Below, piece by piece: positions 48,863-62,050 of a stretch of 64,000 bases of DNA. The DNA lies in NCBI GenBank assembly GCA_022572885.1, contig JACZVC010000001.1, forward strand, positions 1-64,000. The letters are read 5' to 3'. A program made the position numbers and the translations under genes. Each line of letters opens with the position of its first letter. Position 1 is the first letter of the stretch. The notes under the pieces were generated by a model that was given only the letters and a program-made list of their open reading frames with translations, was not told the DNA's origin and ran no database searches. Source of the DNA: Pseudomonadota bacterium. Its GTDB lineage: Bacteria; Pseudomonadota; Gammaproteobacteria; Steroidobacterales; MnTg04.

Positions 48863-49848
48863 GCCGCGGTCCCGACCTGTTTACCCGCCATCGTGCTGAC
48901 GATAACGGCGAACTGGGCCCAGGCGTCGCCCGGGAGCTGACCCTTGCACATCGCATCCGCGCGGGTCGTTGCCATCAGCAATTGCCGGCACTTGTCGACG
49001 CCAAGCCGGCGGGCCCCCGGTTCCAATTGCCGGATCCTGAACGGCGCCATTTTTGCTCCGCTCCCCGGTGGCGCACCCGCGATCCGGCAAAGATCGATGA
49101 TGTCGCGGGCCAGTGCCCAGCACACGATCTGCGGCGCCAGGTACTCTTCTTTCAGGCCATACAACACCCGCAGGGCGCGATCCGCCCTGCCGGCCAGCGC
49201 AGCCCCGGTCAGCTGGAATACATCGAAGCGGGCGCTGTCGGTTACCGCCTCGCTGACCGCTCTTTCGTCGACCGGACCCGAGCCACGCAACAACAACAGT
49301 TTCTGAATTTCCTGCGCTGCGGCCACCAGGTTTCCTTCGACACGGTCCGCCAACAAGCGCACCGCCGCGTTGTCCGGCTGGAGACCCGCCTGCTGCATAC
49401 GGTCACGGACCCACTGCTGCATCATCTCGGGTTTTGGCGTCCAGGCGTCGATCCGCCGGCCGGCAGCGGTTAACGCCTTGGCCCAGGCAGCCTTCCTCAG
49501 CTCGGAGCGCTGCGCAGCGGAGGCGATAACCAGGAGAACGTCATGTTCGGGGGGGTCTGCCGCAATCTCCCGGAGTACGCGGCTGCCGATGGCCCCGGGC
49601 TTGCCGCCGGGGATGTGCATCTCGATCAGTTGCCGGTCACCGAACAGTGACATGTTGTCGCCACTGGCGGCCAGTTCCTGCCAGTCAAAATCATCGGTTG
49701 CAAAAAAGGTCTTGCGGATTGCGCCGGCAGCCCGCTGTCTGATGGCATCGACGGCTTCCTGGACCAACAACGGGTCATCCCCCGCGATCAGGTAGACAGG
49801 GTGCAAGGGTTCCATTTGTTCGGGGCTGTGCTGGTTATCGGTAGTCAC
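48859..49848 (-). CDS. holA: DNA polymerase III delta subunit
   Basis: The protein has 329 residues. It is the wrench of the clamp loader that opens the beta ring. The N-terminal AAA-like fold shows HPVYLIAGDDPLLVQEAVDAIRQ and HIPGGKPGAIGSRVL. The central and C-terminal helical domains show LLADRVEGNLVAAAQEIQKLLLL and FDVFQLTGAALAGRADRAL. The start is a GTG at 49848 without a clear ribosome-binding site; an ATG at 49815 is an alternative. The 269 bases upstream, before lptE ends, contain no gene I can support and no evident promoter. Confidence 0.94.
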   Translation of the reverse strand: MTTDNQHSPEQMEPLHPVYLIAGDDPLLVQEAVDAIRQRAAGAIRKTFFATDDFDWQELAASGDNMSLFGDRQLIEMHIPGGKPGAIGSRVLREIAADPPEHDVLLVIASAAQRSELRKAAWAKALTAAGRRIDAWTPKPEMMQQWVRDRMQQAGLQPDNAAVRLLADRVEGNLVAAAQEIQKLLLLRGSGPVDERAVSEAVTDSARFDVFQLTGAALAGRADRALRVLYGLKEEYLAPQIVCWALARDIIDLCRIAGAPPGSGAKMAPFRIRQLEPGARRLGVDKCRQLLMATTRADAMCKGQLPGDAWAQFAVIVSTMAGKQVGTAA

Positions 49849-50117
49849 TAAGGAATCTGTGTGCCTCGCCCGGGTGCAGCGAAGCGACTCTCAGGGCGGG
49901 CCAGTGGTTGTGCGGTTATTGTCATTGCCGGCATCACAGCGGCTGCATCCTGTCTCCACGCCAGGCCGGGCAAGCCTTTGGTTTCGTTGGTTTCATCATA
50001 ACCGCGCGCTGCCGCGGCTGCCACCTTGATAAAAAGCCTGTCCCGGTCGAGCAGGCGACTTTTGCGACAATCGCCCCAATATCCACCTGGCACACAGCGT
50101 CGCCGGTTGAGCATCGA

Positions 50118-54628
<4,511 letters not shown>

Positions 54629-54646
54629 AGGGCGGCCAACCCCGTG

Positions 54647-55525
54647 CTACTGGTCTTTTTCCACACCGGGGATGTCCTTTCCGCTGACCGTTACCTGGAG
54701 AGTATCTATGCGACGACGGCCCGCGCGAGTCACTTTGAACGCGAAACCGTCAATGGTGACGGTTTCGTCGCGCCCGGGCAGTTTGCCCATTTCGCTGAGG
54801 ATCAGGCCGCCGACAGTGCCATAGTCTTCATCGCTGAATTCGCTGCCAAAGTACTCGTTGAAATCATCGATACGGGTCAGCGCGTGCACGCTGAACTGGG
54901 TCGCACTGTCGCGCTGAATAAAAATGTCTTCCTCGATATCGTGCTCGTCGTCGATATCGCCGACGATCTGCTCGAGCACGTCCTCGATGGTCAGTAGACC
55001 CGCCACTCCGCCGTATTCATCGACGACGATCGCCATGTGATTGTGGCTGGCGCGAAATTCCTTGAGCAGGGATTTCAGGCGCTTGCTTTCAGGGATGAAT
55101 ACCGCAGCGCGCATATACTCACGCATATCGAACGCGCTGTTGCCGCCATCGGCAAAATAGCGCAGCAAATCTTTTGCCATCAGGATACCGGCGACCTCGT
55201 CGCGGTAATCGCCGATAACGGGAAAACGCGAGTGGCCGGATTCGATGATAATCGGCAATATGTCGCGCGCATCGGCATCGTGCTCCACGACCACCATTAG
55301 CGAGCGCGGGACCATGATTTCGCGGACATGGGTGTCGGAAACTTCGAATACGCCTTCCAGCATCGCCTGTTCATCAGCATCAAACAGGCCTTTCTTGCTG
55401 GCCCTCCGAAGATACTCGACAACTTCTGCGCGATCCTTCGGAGCGGCGCCGAACCGTTGCCTGATCCGGCTCAGCCAGCGGCGCTGCCGCGGACCGTTAG
55501 TACTTGGAGGCTGGTCGTCGGACAT
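54647..55525 (-). CDS. ybeX: CorC/YbeX-family CBS-domain protein
   Basis: The protein has 292 residues. It has two CBS domains (about 65-190; VFEVSDTHVREIMVPRSLMVV and FRASHNHMAIVVDEYGGVAGLLTIEDVLEQIVGDI) and a C-terminal CorC/HlyC transporter-associated domain (VHALTRIDDFNEYF). No membrane helix is present, unlike the longer CNNM-type proteins. YbeX has been linked to magnesium/cobalt homeostasis and ribosome maturation. The ATG at 55525 starts 60 bases after ybeY. It is part of the conserved ybeZ-ybeY-ybeX-lnt order. Confidence 0.95.
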   Translation of the reverse strand: MSDDQPPSTNGPRQRRWLSRIRQRFGAAPKDRAEVVEYLRRASKKGLFDADEQAMLEGVFEVSDTHVREIMVPRSLMVVVEHDADARDILPIIIESGHSRFPVIGDYRDEVAGILMAKDLLRYFADGGNSAFDMREYMRAAVFIPESKRLKSLLKEFRASHNHMAIVVDEYGGVAGLLTIEDVLEQIVGDIDDEHDIEEDIFIQRDSATQFSVHALTRIDDFNEYFGSEFSDEDYGTVGGLILSEMGKLPGRDETVTIDGFAFKVTRAGRRRIDTLQVTVSGKDIPGVEKDQ

Positions 55526-55585
55526 AGCTCAGTCTACCACGGTAACCGGCCCTGGCTAAGCATGGTGCAGCCAAACTGGCTGGCG

Positions 55586-56083
55586 TTAGCCGGGATGCTC
55601 ATAAGGATCCGGGTAACCGATCGAGGCCAGGATGGCGGTTTCCAGGGCTTCCATTTTGGCTGTCTCGTCCGCCTGCTGATGATCGTGCCCCAGCAAATGC
55701 AAAACGCCATGGATAACCAGGTGGGCCCAGTGCGCATGCGAGTCCTTGCCCTGCGCCGCCGCCTCGCGCTCGAGTAGCGGCGCGCAGATTACCAGGTCGC
55801 CCAGCAATGGATGGTCAACCCCCCCCGGCAGATCGGCCGGGAACGACAACACGTTGGTCGGCCGGTCCTGGCTCCGGTATTTCTTGTTCATGGCCTGGCT
55901 TTCAGGTTCACCGACGATACGAATGGTAATTTCATGTTCCCCGCGGCGCCGCTGCAAGGCAGCGCTGACCCAGGCGTGCAACTGCTTCTCACCGGGTACC
56001 GTTGCCAAATCGCAAAGCACCTGCACGGCAAGCTCGACACCTGGCCCGGGCAAGGCGTCAGTCCTCTTCGTCGTGTTTCGCAT
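55586..56083 (-). CDS. ybeY: Endoribonuclease/rRNA maturation factor YbeY
   Basis: The protein has 165 residues. The zinc-binding motif is HGVLHLLGHDHQQ (HxxxHxxxxxH), and the NKKYRSQDRPTNVLSFP stretch is characteristic. It takes part in 16S rRNA 3'-end processing and ribosome quality control. Its start region overlaps the end of the PhoH-like gene by 26 bases, so the two are translationally coupled. An N-terminal extension of about 15 residues compared with E. coli is possible; the exact start is not certain. Confidence 0.95.
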   Translation of the reverse strand: MRNTTKRTDALPGPGVELAVQVLCDLATVPGEKQLHAWVSAALQRRRGEHEITIRIVGEPESQAMNKKYRSQDRPTNVLSFPADLPGGVDHPLLGDLVICAPLLEREAAAQGKDSHAHWAHLVIHGVLHLLGHDHQQADETAKMEALETAILASIGYPDPYEHPG

Positions 56084-57014
56084 AGGCCTCGACTATGGCT
56101 TGCACCAGCGGATGGCGAACCACATCCTGCGCGTCGAAGCGGGAGAAACTGACGCGTTTGACCCTGGACAGGATGCGCACGACCTGGTTGAGTCCCGATT
56201 CCTGCCCGCGCGGCAGATCGGTCTGGGTGATGTCGCCGGTCACCACCGCACGCGACCCGAAACCGATGCGGGTCAGAAACATTTTCATTTGCTCGGCACT
56301 GGTGTTCTGTGCTTCGTCCAGGATCACAAAGCTCTCGCTCAGCGACCGCCCGCGCATGAACGCCAGTGGCGCCACTTCGATAATACTTTTTTCCACCAGC
56401 CGGGCGACCCGCTCAAAGCCCAGCATTTCATACAGGGCGTCGTACATCGGCCGCAGATAAGGATCGATCTTCTGCATCAGGTCCCCGGGCAGGAACCCGA
56501 GTCGCTCGCCGGCTTCCACCGCCGGCCTGACCAGGATGATGCGGCGAACCTCTTCCTGCTCCAGCGCTTCGATCGCGCGCGCCACCGCCAGGTAGGTCTT
56601 GCCCGTACCGGCCGGACCGATACCAAAAGTCAGGTCGCTGCTGCGCATGTTGTGCAGGTAGGTGAGCTGGTTGCGGCCGCGGCAACGGATCACCTTGCGG
56701 CGCGTGCGCACTTCTCCATTGAGCGTGCTGTCTTCGTCAACCGGCGTCATGCCGGCTTCGCGCAGCGCCATGTGGACACTCTCGGGATCCAGGTCTTCAT
56801 CGCCCGCCTGCCGGTAGAGTTGCGTCAAAACCGTGCCCGCGGTCTCTATGTTCTGCGGGTCGCCGGCGATGTTGAAGTGGTTTCCCCTGGCGCTGACATC
56901 CACGCCGAAATGCTTCTCGATCAGCTTCAGGTGCTGGTCGAACTGGCCACACAGCCGGGCCAGCCGTTGGTTGTCGGCGGGTTCCATTGTCAGTTCCAGC
57001 AATCGTTCGCTCAT
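56058..57014 (-). CDS. ybeZ: PhoH-family ATPase (YbeZ)
   Basis: The protein has 318 residues. A KH-like N-terminal part (FGVDVSARGNHFNIAG) is followed by a PhoH ATPase domain with Walker A in FGIGPAGTGKTYLAVA and Walker B in SFVILDEAQNTSAEQMKMFL; RIGFGSRAVVTGDITQTDLPRG is also diagnostic. It works with YbeY in rRNA processing, probably as an RNA helicase. The ATG follows the miaB stop with no gap (stop and start adjacent), and the 3' end overlaps ybeY. Confidence 0.95.
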   Translation of the reverse strand: MSERLLELTMEPADNQRLARLCGQFDQHLKLIEKHFGVDVSARGNHFNIAGDPQNIETAGTVLTQLYRQAGDEDLDPESVHMALREAGMTPVDEDSTLNGEVRTRRKVIRCRGRNQLTYLHNMRSSDLTFGIGPAGTGKTYLAVARAIEALEQEEVRRIILVRPAVEAGERLGFLPGDLMQKIDPYLRPMYDALYEMLGFERVARLVEKSIIEVAPLAFMRGRSLSESFVILDEAQNTSAEQMKMFLTRIGFGSRAVVTGDITQTDLPRGQESGLNQVVRILSRVKRVSFSRFDAQDVVRHPLVQAIVEAYAKHDEED

Positions 57015-58355
57015 TCAGGCAACGCGGCGCTCGATTTCGAGGCGGCCGCGCAGGGAATTCGGCAGCGCCTCGGTGATAACTACGTCGGCGAACTGATTGA
57101 TCAGCGACCGGTCGCCGTCAAAATTCACCCAGCGATTGTTTTCCGTGCGGCCTGACAGCTGGCGGGGGTTCTTCGGCGATGGCTTTTCGACCAGCACCCG
57201 CTGCACCGTGCCCACCATCGCGCGGCTGATTTCCTGCGCCTGCTGGTTGATCCGCTGTTGGAGCACAACCAAGCGCCGCTGCTTTTCTTCAGCGCTGCAT
57301 TCATCGGCGTATGCGGCGGCCGGCGTGCCGGGTCTAGCCGAGTAAATAAAACTGAAGGACTGGTCGAAACCGACATCGGCGATCAGCTGCATGGTGGCGG
57401 CAAAATCCCGCTCGGTCTCGCCGGGAAAGCCGACGATAAAATCCGACGAAATCGAGATACCCGGCCGTACCTTGCGCAGGCGCCTGATCTTTTGCTTGTA
57501 TTCGAGCGTCGTGTGGCCGCGCTTCATCAGGGCGAGGATGCGATCCGAGCCGCTTTGCACCGGCAGGTGCAGGAAATTGACCAGCTTGGGAATCTCGGCA
57601 TAGGCTGCGATCAAGCTGTCGCTAAACTCTACCGGGTGTGAAGTCGTAAAGCGGATCCGCTCGACACCGCCGATCGCCGCGACAAAATGAATCAAGGTTG
57701 CGAGATCCGCCTCGATGCCGTCGTTCATCGGCCCACGATAGGCGTTGACGTTCTGCCCGAGCAAGTTGATGTCCCGCACACCCTGCTCGGCAAGCTGCAC
57801 GACCTCGGCGATGATGTCATCGAACGGGCGGCTAAATTCCTCGCCGCGGGTATAGGGTACGACGCAAAAGGTGCAATACTTGCTGCATCCTTCCATCACC
57901 GAAACGAATGCCGTTGCCCCGTCGGCGCGCGGTTGCGGCAGGGCATCGAATTTCTCGATCTCCGGGAAACTGATATCGACCTGGCCTTCACCGGTCGCGC
58001 GCAATTTATCGACCATCGCCGGCAGACGGTGCAGTGTCTGTGGGCCAAAAACCAGATCGACATAGGGGGCGCGCCGGCGGATGGCCTCCCCTTCCTGTGA
58101 AGCCACGCAACCACCGACACCGATGACCAGCCCGGGCCGGTCTTTTTTCCATTTCTTCCAGCGGCCCAGTTGCGAAAACACCTTTTCCTGGGCCTTTTCG
58201 CGGATCGAACAGGTATTGAGCAACAGGATGTCCGCCTGTTCCGGGTCGTCAGTCAATTCCAGGCCGTGCGACTCCCTGAGTACATCCGCCATTTTGTCGG
58301 AGTCGTACTCATTCATCTGGCAACCAAAAGTCTTGATATAGAGTTTTCCTGGCAT
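57015..58355 (-). CDS. miaB: tRNA-2-methylthio-N6-dimethylallyladenosine synthase
   Basis: The protein has 446 residues. It is a radical-SAM methylthiotransferase that modifies A37 of tRNAs. The N-terminal MTTase domain has [32 protein letters not shown] and [11 protein letters not shown] (three Cys for one [4Fe-4S] cluster). The radical-SAM motif is [16 protein letters not shown] (CxxxCxxC). The C-terminal TRAM domain covers about 380-440. It is the first gene of the long minus-strand cluster. The 92-base gap upstream before the sulfurylase gene ends should hold its promoter, but I could not assign boxes with confidence. Confidence 0.97.
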   Translation of the reverse strand: MPGKLYIKTFGCQMNEYDSDKMADVLRESHGLELTDDPEQADILLLNTCSIREKAQEKVFSQLGRWKKWKKDRPGLVIGVGGCVASQEGEAIRRRAPYVDLVFGPQTLHRLPAMVDKLRATGEGQVDISFPEIEKFDALPQPRADGATAFVSVMEGCSKYCTFCVVPYTRGEEFSRPFDDIIAEVVQLAEQGVRDINLLGQNVNAYRGPMNDGIEADLATLIHFVAAIGGVERIRFTTSHPVEFSDSLIAAYAEIPKLVNFLHLPVQSGSDRILALMKRGHTTLEYKQKIRRLRKVRPGISISSDFIVGFPGETERDFAATMQLIADVGFDQSFSFIYSARPGTPAAAYADECSAEEKQRRLVVLQQRINQQAQEISRAMVGTVQRVLVEKPSPKNPRQLSGRTENNRWVNFDGDRSLINQFADVVITEALPNSLRGRLEIERRVA

Positions 58356-58447
58356 CGTGCTGACAAAGACCGGCCAAGCTGGCCTGTTAAAAGATCTAAG
58401 TTACTATTTTTCCTTGCGTTTTTCCAGCGCCACGCAACAAACCCTGA

Positions 58448-60160
58448 CTAACGGATGTAGCCGAGGCTTTCCAGCTTGATCAGGATCTGGTGCGCGGCAT
58501 TGTCCGGTGAAATATGCTGGGTATCGATGTCGACCTCCGGAGTCTTGGGTTTTTCGTATGGATCGGAAATACCCGTGAATTCCTTGATGATGCCTGCCCG
58601 CGCCTTCGCATAGAGACCTTTCCGGTCGCGTTGCTCGCAGACTTCCAGGGACGTCGAAACATACACCTCGATAAAGCCGCCGTATTGCTCAATCGACTCC
58701 CTGACCTTGCGTCGCGTAGCCGAATAAGGCGCGATCGGCGCACAGATTGCGATACCGCCGTTCTTGACGATCTCGCTGGCGACGAAGCCAATGCGCAGAA
58801 TGTTCAGGTCGCGGTGCTCGCGCGAGAAACCCAGTTCGCTCGACAGGTTTTTCCTGACGATATCGCCATCCAGCAGCGTGACCGGGCGGCCACCCATTTC
58901 CATCAGTTTGGTCATCAGCGCGTTGGCTATCGTTGACTTCCCTGAGCCCGACAGACCGGTAAAAAACACCGCCATCCCTTGATTGTGACGAGCCGGATGG
59001 GTCTTGCGCAACTCCTCCACGACATCGCCATAAGAAAACCAGTCAGGTATATCCAGACCTTCCTGTAACCGCCGGCGAAACTCGGTACCGGAAATATTCA
59101 GCACCGTCTGCTCTTCGGTCGTTTCATCGGCCGGGATGTACTGGGCCTTTTCCTGGACATAGACCATCATCTTGAACGGCACCATTTCGATGCCGATTTC
59201 ATCGGCGTATTGCTCGATCAGATCCTGCGCATCGTATGGACCGTAAAAAGGCTGGTCATTCGAATCGTTACCGGGACCGGCATGGTCGCGACCCACAATA
59301 AAATGCGTGCAACCGAAATTCTTCCGGATCAAAGCATGCCACACGGCTTCGCGCGGGCCGCCCATACGCATCGCCAGCGGCAACAGGCTGAGCGCCGTGG
59401 TCTGCTCCGGATATTGACTGAGTATGTGCTCGTAACAACGGACCCGCGTGAAATGATCGATATCGCCTGCCTTGGTCATGCCGACAACCGGGTGGATCAG
59501 CAGATTGGCTTCGACATCGCGCGCCGCGCGAAAAGTCAGCTCCTGGTGGGCGCGGTGCATGGGATTGCGGGTCTGGAACGCGACGATTTTCCGCCAGCCC
59601 ATTTTTTCGAATCGCCGCCGGAGCTCGGTGGGCGTTTCCCTGAGATGTTTGAAATCGTAATGCTCCGGAGATTCGATGCCGACCAGGCGACCACCCAGAT
59701 AAACCGGGTGCGCAATATGATTGAGGTAATGGACCGCCGGGTGTTTATCGTCTGTCGTGCCAAGGACCGCTTTGGCTTCGGCGGCTTTGTCCGCCTGCCA
59801 GATATCGTCGATCGCCAGCGTGGCGATCAGCACGCCTTCGTGGTCGCGCAGGGCGATCTCGTCGCCTGCGACCAGTTCGCCGGCGAACTGCTCACTGACA
59901 TCCAGCGTGATCGGCATCGGCCACAGCGTACCGTCGGCCAGGCGCATGTCCTTCAGCACCGAGTCGTAATCGGCCTGGTTCAGAAATCCTTCCAGCGGGG
60001 AAAACGCGCCACAAAGCAGCAGCTCGATATCGCACAATTGCCGGTCGCTCAAGTCCCAGGATTTTAGGTTGCGCGCTTTTTCTTGCGCACCCTCGCGTTG
60101 TTCATCGGGCAGGTAAAGAATTTTCAGTTCTCCGCCATGCGGAGCGATTAATTTTGACAT
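58448..60160 (-). CDS. Bifunctional ATP sulfurylase / APS kinase
   Basis: The protein has 570 residues. The N-terminal ~390 residues are a homomeric-type ATP sulfurylase (Sat): FQTRNPMHRAHQELT holds the QxRNPxHxxH site and VGRDHAGPGNDSND the second nucleotide site. The C-terminal ~180 residues are APS kinase, with P-loop [15 protein letters not shown] near 400 and LLDGDIVRKNLSSELGFSREHRD. Together they make PAPS from sulfate and two ATP. The fusion differs from the CysD/CysN plus CysC set of E. coli. It may serve sulfate assimilation or sulfation; a sulfur-oxidising role is less likely with an APS kinase attached. The start at 60160 (MSKLIAPHGG) is set by homology. Confidence 0.95.
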   Translation of the reverse strand: MSKLIAPHGGELKILYLPDEQREGAQEKARNLKSWDLSDRQLCDIELLLCGAFSPLEGFLNQADYDSVLKDMRLADGTLWPMPITLDVSEQFAGELVAGDEIALRDHEGVLIATLAIDDIWQADKAAEAKAVLGTTDDKHPAVHYLNHIAHPVYLGGRLVGIESPEHYDFKHLRETPTELRRRFEKMGWRKIVAFQTRNPMHRAHQELTFRAARDVEANLLIHPVVGMTKAGDIDHFTRVRCYEHILSQYPEQTTALSLLPLAMRMGGPREAVWHALIRKNFGCTHFIVGRDHAGPGNDSNDQPFYGPYDAQDLIEQYADEIGIEMVPFKMMVYVQEKAQYIPADETTEEQTVLNISGTEFRRRLQEGLDIPDWFSYGDVVEELRKTHPARHNQGMAVFFTGLSGSGKSTIANALMTKLMEMGGRPVTLLDGDIVRKNLSSELGFSREHRDLNILRIGFVASEIVKNGGIAICAPIAPYSATRRKVRESIEQYGGFIEVYVSTSLEVCEQRDRKGLYAKARAGIIKEFTGISDPYEKPKTPEVDIDTQHISPDNAAHQILIKLESLGYIR

Positions 60161-60199
60161 GTTGTAACTCAAGTTGTGATCTAAAAAAAACGGGTTGGG

Positions 60200-60232
60200 G
60201 AAAAACAATCGGCGCACCCACGGTGCGCCGAT
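60200..60232 (-). terminator. Rho-independent terminator after ssb
   Basis: A perfect 11-bp stem (ATCGGCGCACC / GGTGCGCCGAT, 60208-60232) with a 3-base loop is followed on the minus strand by TGTTTTTCC. It ends transcription of ssb, 49 bases after the stop, and isolates the downstream sulfurylase gene. Confidence 0.85.
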
Positions 60233-60280
60233 CAGTTCTGATACTCTGCGGCCGCCGCACAGGCGCGACCTCGGTACCTG

Positions 60281-60706
60281 TTAAAAAGGAATATCGTCGT
60301 CAAACTGGTCATTGGCCGGTGCCGGAGCCCCGCCAGCGCTGGCAGCCATCGCCGGTGCGCCCGCACCCTGCCGGCCACCGAGCATTTCCATTTCGCGGGC
60401 CACGATCTCGGTGGTGTACCGGTCACGGCCATCCTTGTCCTGCCACTTGCGGGTGCGCAGCCCACCCTCGATATAGACCTGCGAGCCCTTGCGCAGATAT
60501 TCGGATGCAATCTCGGCCAGGCGGCCGAAGAAAACGACCTTGTGCCACTCGGTGCGTTCTTTTTGATCGCCGGTCTGCTTGTCTTTCCACGATTCGCTGG
60601 TCGCGACACTGATGTTGGTGACATAGGCGCCGCTGGGCATCGCCCGCGTTTCCGGGTCTGAGCCAAGGTTGCCGATCAGTATGACTTTGTTGATTCCGCG
60701 GGCCAT
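60281..60706 (-). CDS. ssb: Single-stranded DNA-binding protein
   Basis: The protein has 141 residues. The OB fold is clear ([58 protein letters not shown]). A short Gly/Ala-rich linker, less extended than the E. coli one, leads to the acidic tip DDDIPF, which recruits repair and replication proteins. It protects single-stranded DNA in replication, recombination and repair. It lies near uvrA with an MFS gene between, an arrangement seen in many gammaproteobacteria. A strong terminator follows. Confidence 0.98.
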   Translation of the reverse strand: MARGINKVILIGNLGSDPETRAMPSGAYVTNISVATSESWKDKQTGDQKERTEWHKVVFFGRLAEIASEYLRKGSQVYIEGGLRTRKWQDKDGRDRYTTEIVAREMEMLGGRQGAGAPAMAASAGGAPAPANDQFDDDIPF

Positions 60707-60764
60707 GTTTGCTCCGTATTGTTTGGGTGGGTTGCGCTAAGCACGGGTTGCGTATTGTATGCGT

Positions 60765-61976
60765 TCAGCCGCTTTTTAGCACCCGGTAATTGGCCTCGAA
60801 GAGCCGGATATTCAGTATTTTGCCCAGCAGCCCCCACGCGGCAAGCAAGCCCGCCCCGACCGCGTAAACCATGGCGGTGCCGCCGCTGCTCATGACCACG
60901 CCCGCCAATACGCCGCCGGCGAAGGCGCCGAGGAACTGGCTGGTGGCATAGATGCCTAACGCCGCGCCGCGATTTTCCGCCGCCGCCAGTATCGACAGCA
61001 AGGCCGGCATCCGCGCCTCGAGAAAATTGAAGCCGGCGAAAAACAGGATCAGACCGACACCGATTCCAGTCAGCCCGCCCAGGCCCGTGTACAAGACCAA
61101 CTGGCCGCCAACGACCAATAGCACCGCTGCCGTCAGCGCGCCGGCACCGCCGGTCCGACTGTGGCGCTCGGCAAGCAAGATCATCGGTACGGTTCCCAGC
61201 AAGGACAACAGCAGCGACGTCAGATATAACTTCCAGTGCTGATCGACGGCGAAACCCAACTCGTCCCTGAGCATCAGCGGCAACGCAACAAACAAGCCGG
61301 TCAGCGCCAGGTGGAGCACAAAAACACCGCCATACAGCAGCCGCAGCCTGCGGTCGGCGAGACCATCGGCCAGGTTGCCGGATTCAGCGAGCTGCCGCGG
61401 AACCGCCGGCACCCCGAAGCCAACCAGCAGCATCGCCACGACCCCGAGTATCGCCGCCAGCCAGAACAAGCCGGCGACACCCCACAGGTTTGCGAGCACC
61501 GGTCCGAGCATCAGCGACAACATGAAAGAACCGCCGATGGTGACCCCGACGATCGCCATCGAGCGGGTTCGAAACTCGATGCGCGTGTGATCGGCCAGCC
61601 AGGCGGTGACCGCAGCCGATATCGCACCAGCGCCTTGCAGCGCCCTACCCGCGATCAGCACCAGCATGGTATCGGCACGCGCGGCGATAATGCTGCCGGC
61701 AATAAAAATCAACAAGCCTAAAATGATGACCGGCTTGCGCCCGATCCGGTCCGACAAGACACCGAACGGAACCTGCAGCGTGGCCTGGGTAATGCCATAA
61801 GCGCCGACCGCCAAACCGATCAGCAGCGGCGTCGCACCCGGCAAATCGGCCGCGTACAGGGCCAGCACCGGCAACAGCAAGAACAGGCCCAGCATGCGCA
61901 CGCCATAGACACCGGCCAGCACCGCGGTTACCCGCCGTTCAAGTGAATTCAGGCCATTGCCTTGTGCGCCGTCCAT
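60765..61976 (-). CDS. MFS transporter
   Basis: The protein has 403 residues with 12 predicted membrane helices. The MFS signature between helices 2 and 3 is GVLSDRIGRKPVIILGLLIF. Helix 4 carries GRALQGAGAISAAVTAWLAD, typical of drug:H+ antiporter-like (DHA1) exporters. The substrate is unknown. The ATG at 61976 has GGGAGCGG upstream and is preferred over the longer frame. It is divergent from uvrA with 74 bases between the starts. It lies upstream of ssb, 58 bases away, on the same strand, in the common uvrA-MFS-ssb layout. Confidence 0.92.
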   Translation of the reverse strand: MDGAQGNGLNSLERRVTAVLAGVYGVRMLGLFLLLPVLALYAADLPGATPLLIGLAVGAYGITQATLQVPFGVLSDRIGRKPVIILGLLIFIAGSIIAARADTMLVLIAGRALQGAGAISAAVTAWLADHTRIEFRTRSMAIVGVTIGGSFMLSLMLGPVLANLWGVAGLFWLAAILGVVAMLLVGFGVPAVPRQLAESGNLADGLADRRLRLLYGGVFVLHLALTGLFVALPLMLRDELGFAVDQHWKLYLTSLLLSLLGTVPMILLAERHSRTGGAGALTAAVLLVVGGQLVLYTGLGGLTGIGVGLILFFAGFNFLEARMPALLSILAAAENRGAALGIYATSQFLGAFAGGVLAGVVMSSGGTAMVYAVGAGLLAAWGLLGKILNIRLFEANYRVLKSG

Positions 61977-62050
61977 CAAAAGCCGCTCCCTTTGCCCCGC
62001 GAATCCAAAGCGGCGTATATTAGCAGGTTGACTCGTCAATACAGCGGACC

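Noticed and set aside
49849-50114. 88-codon minus-strand frame between lptE and holA
   Set aside because: It has no ribosome-binding site or domain pattern, and this gap is otherwise a plain lptE-holA intergenic region.
61977-62050. LexA (SOS) box upstream of uvrA
   Set aside because: I found no CTGT-N8-ACAG pattern in the gap; only an isolated ACAG near 62042.
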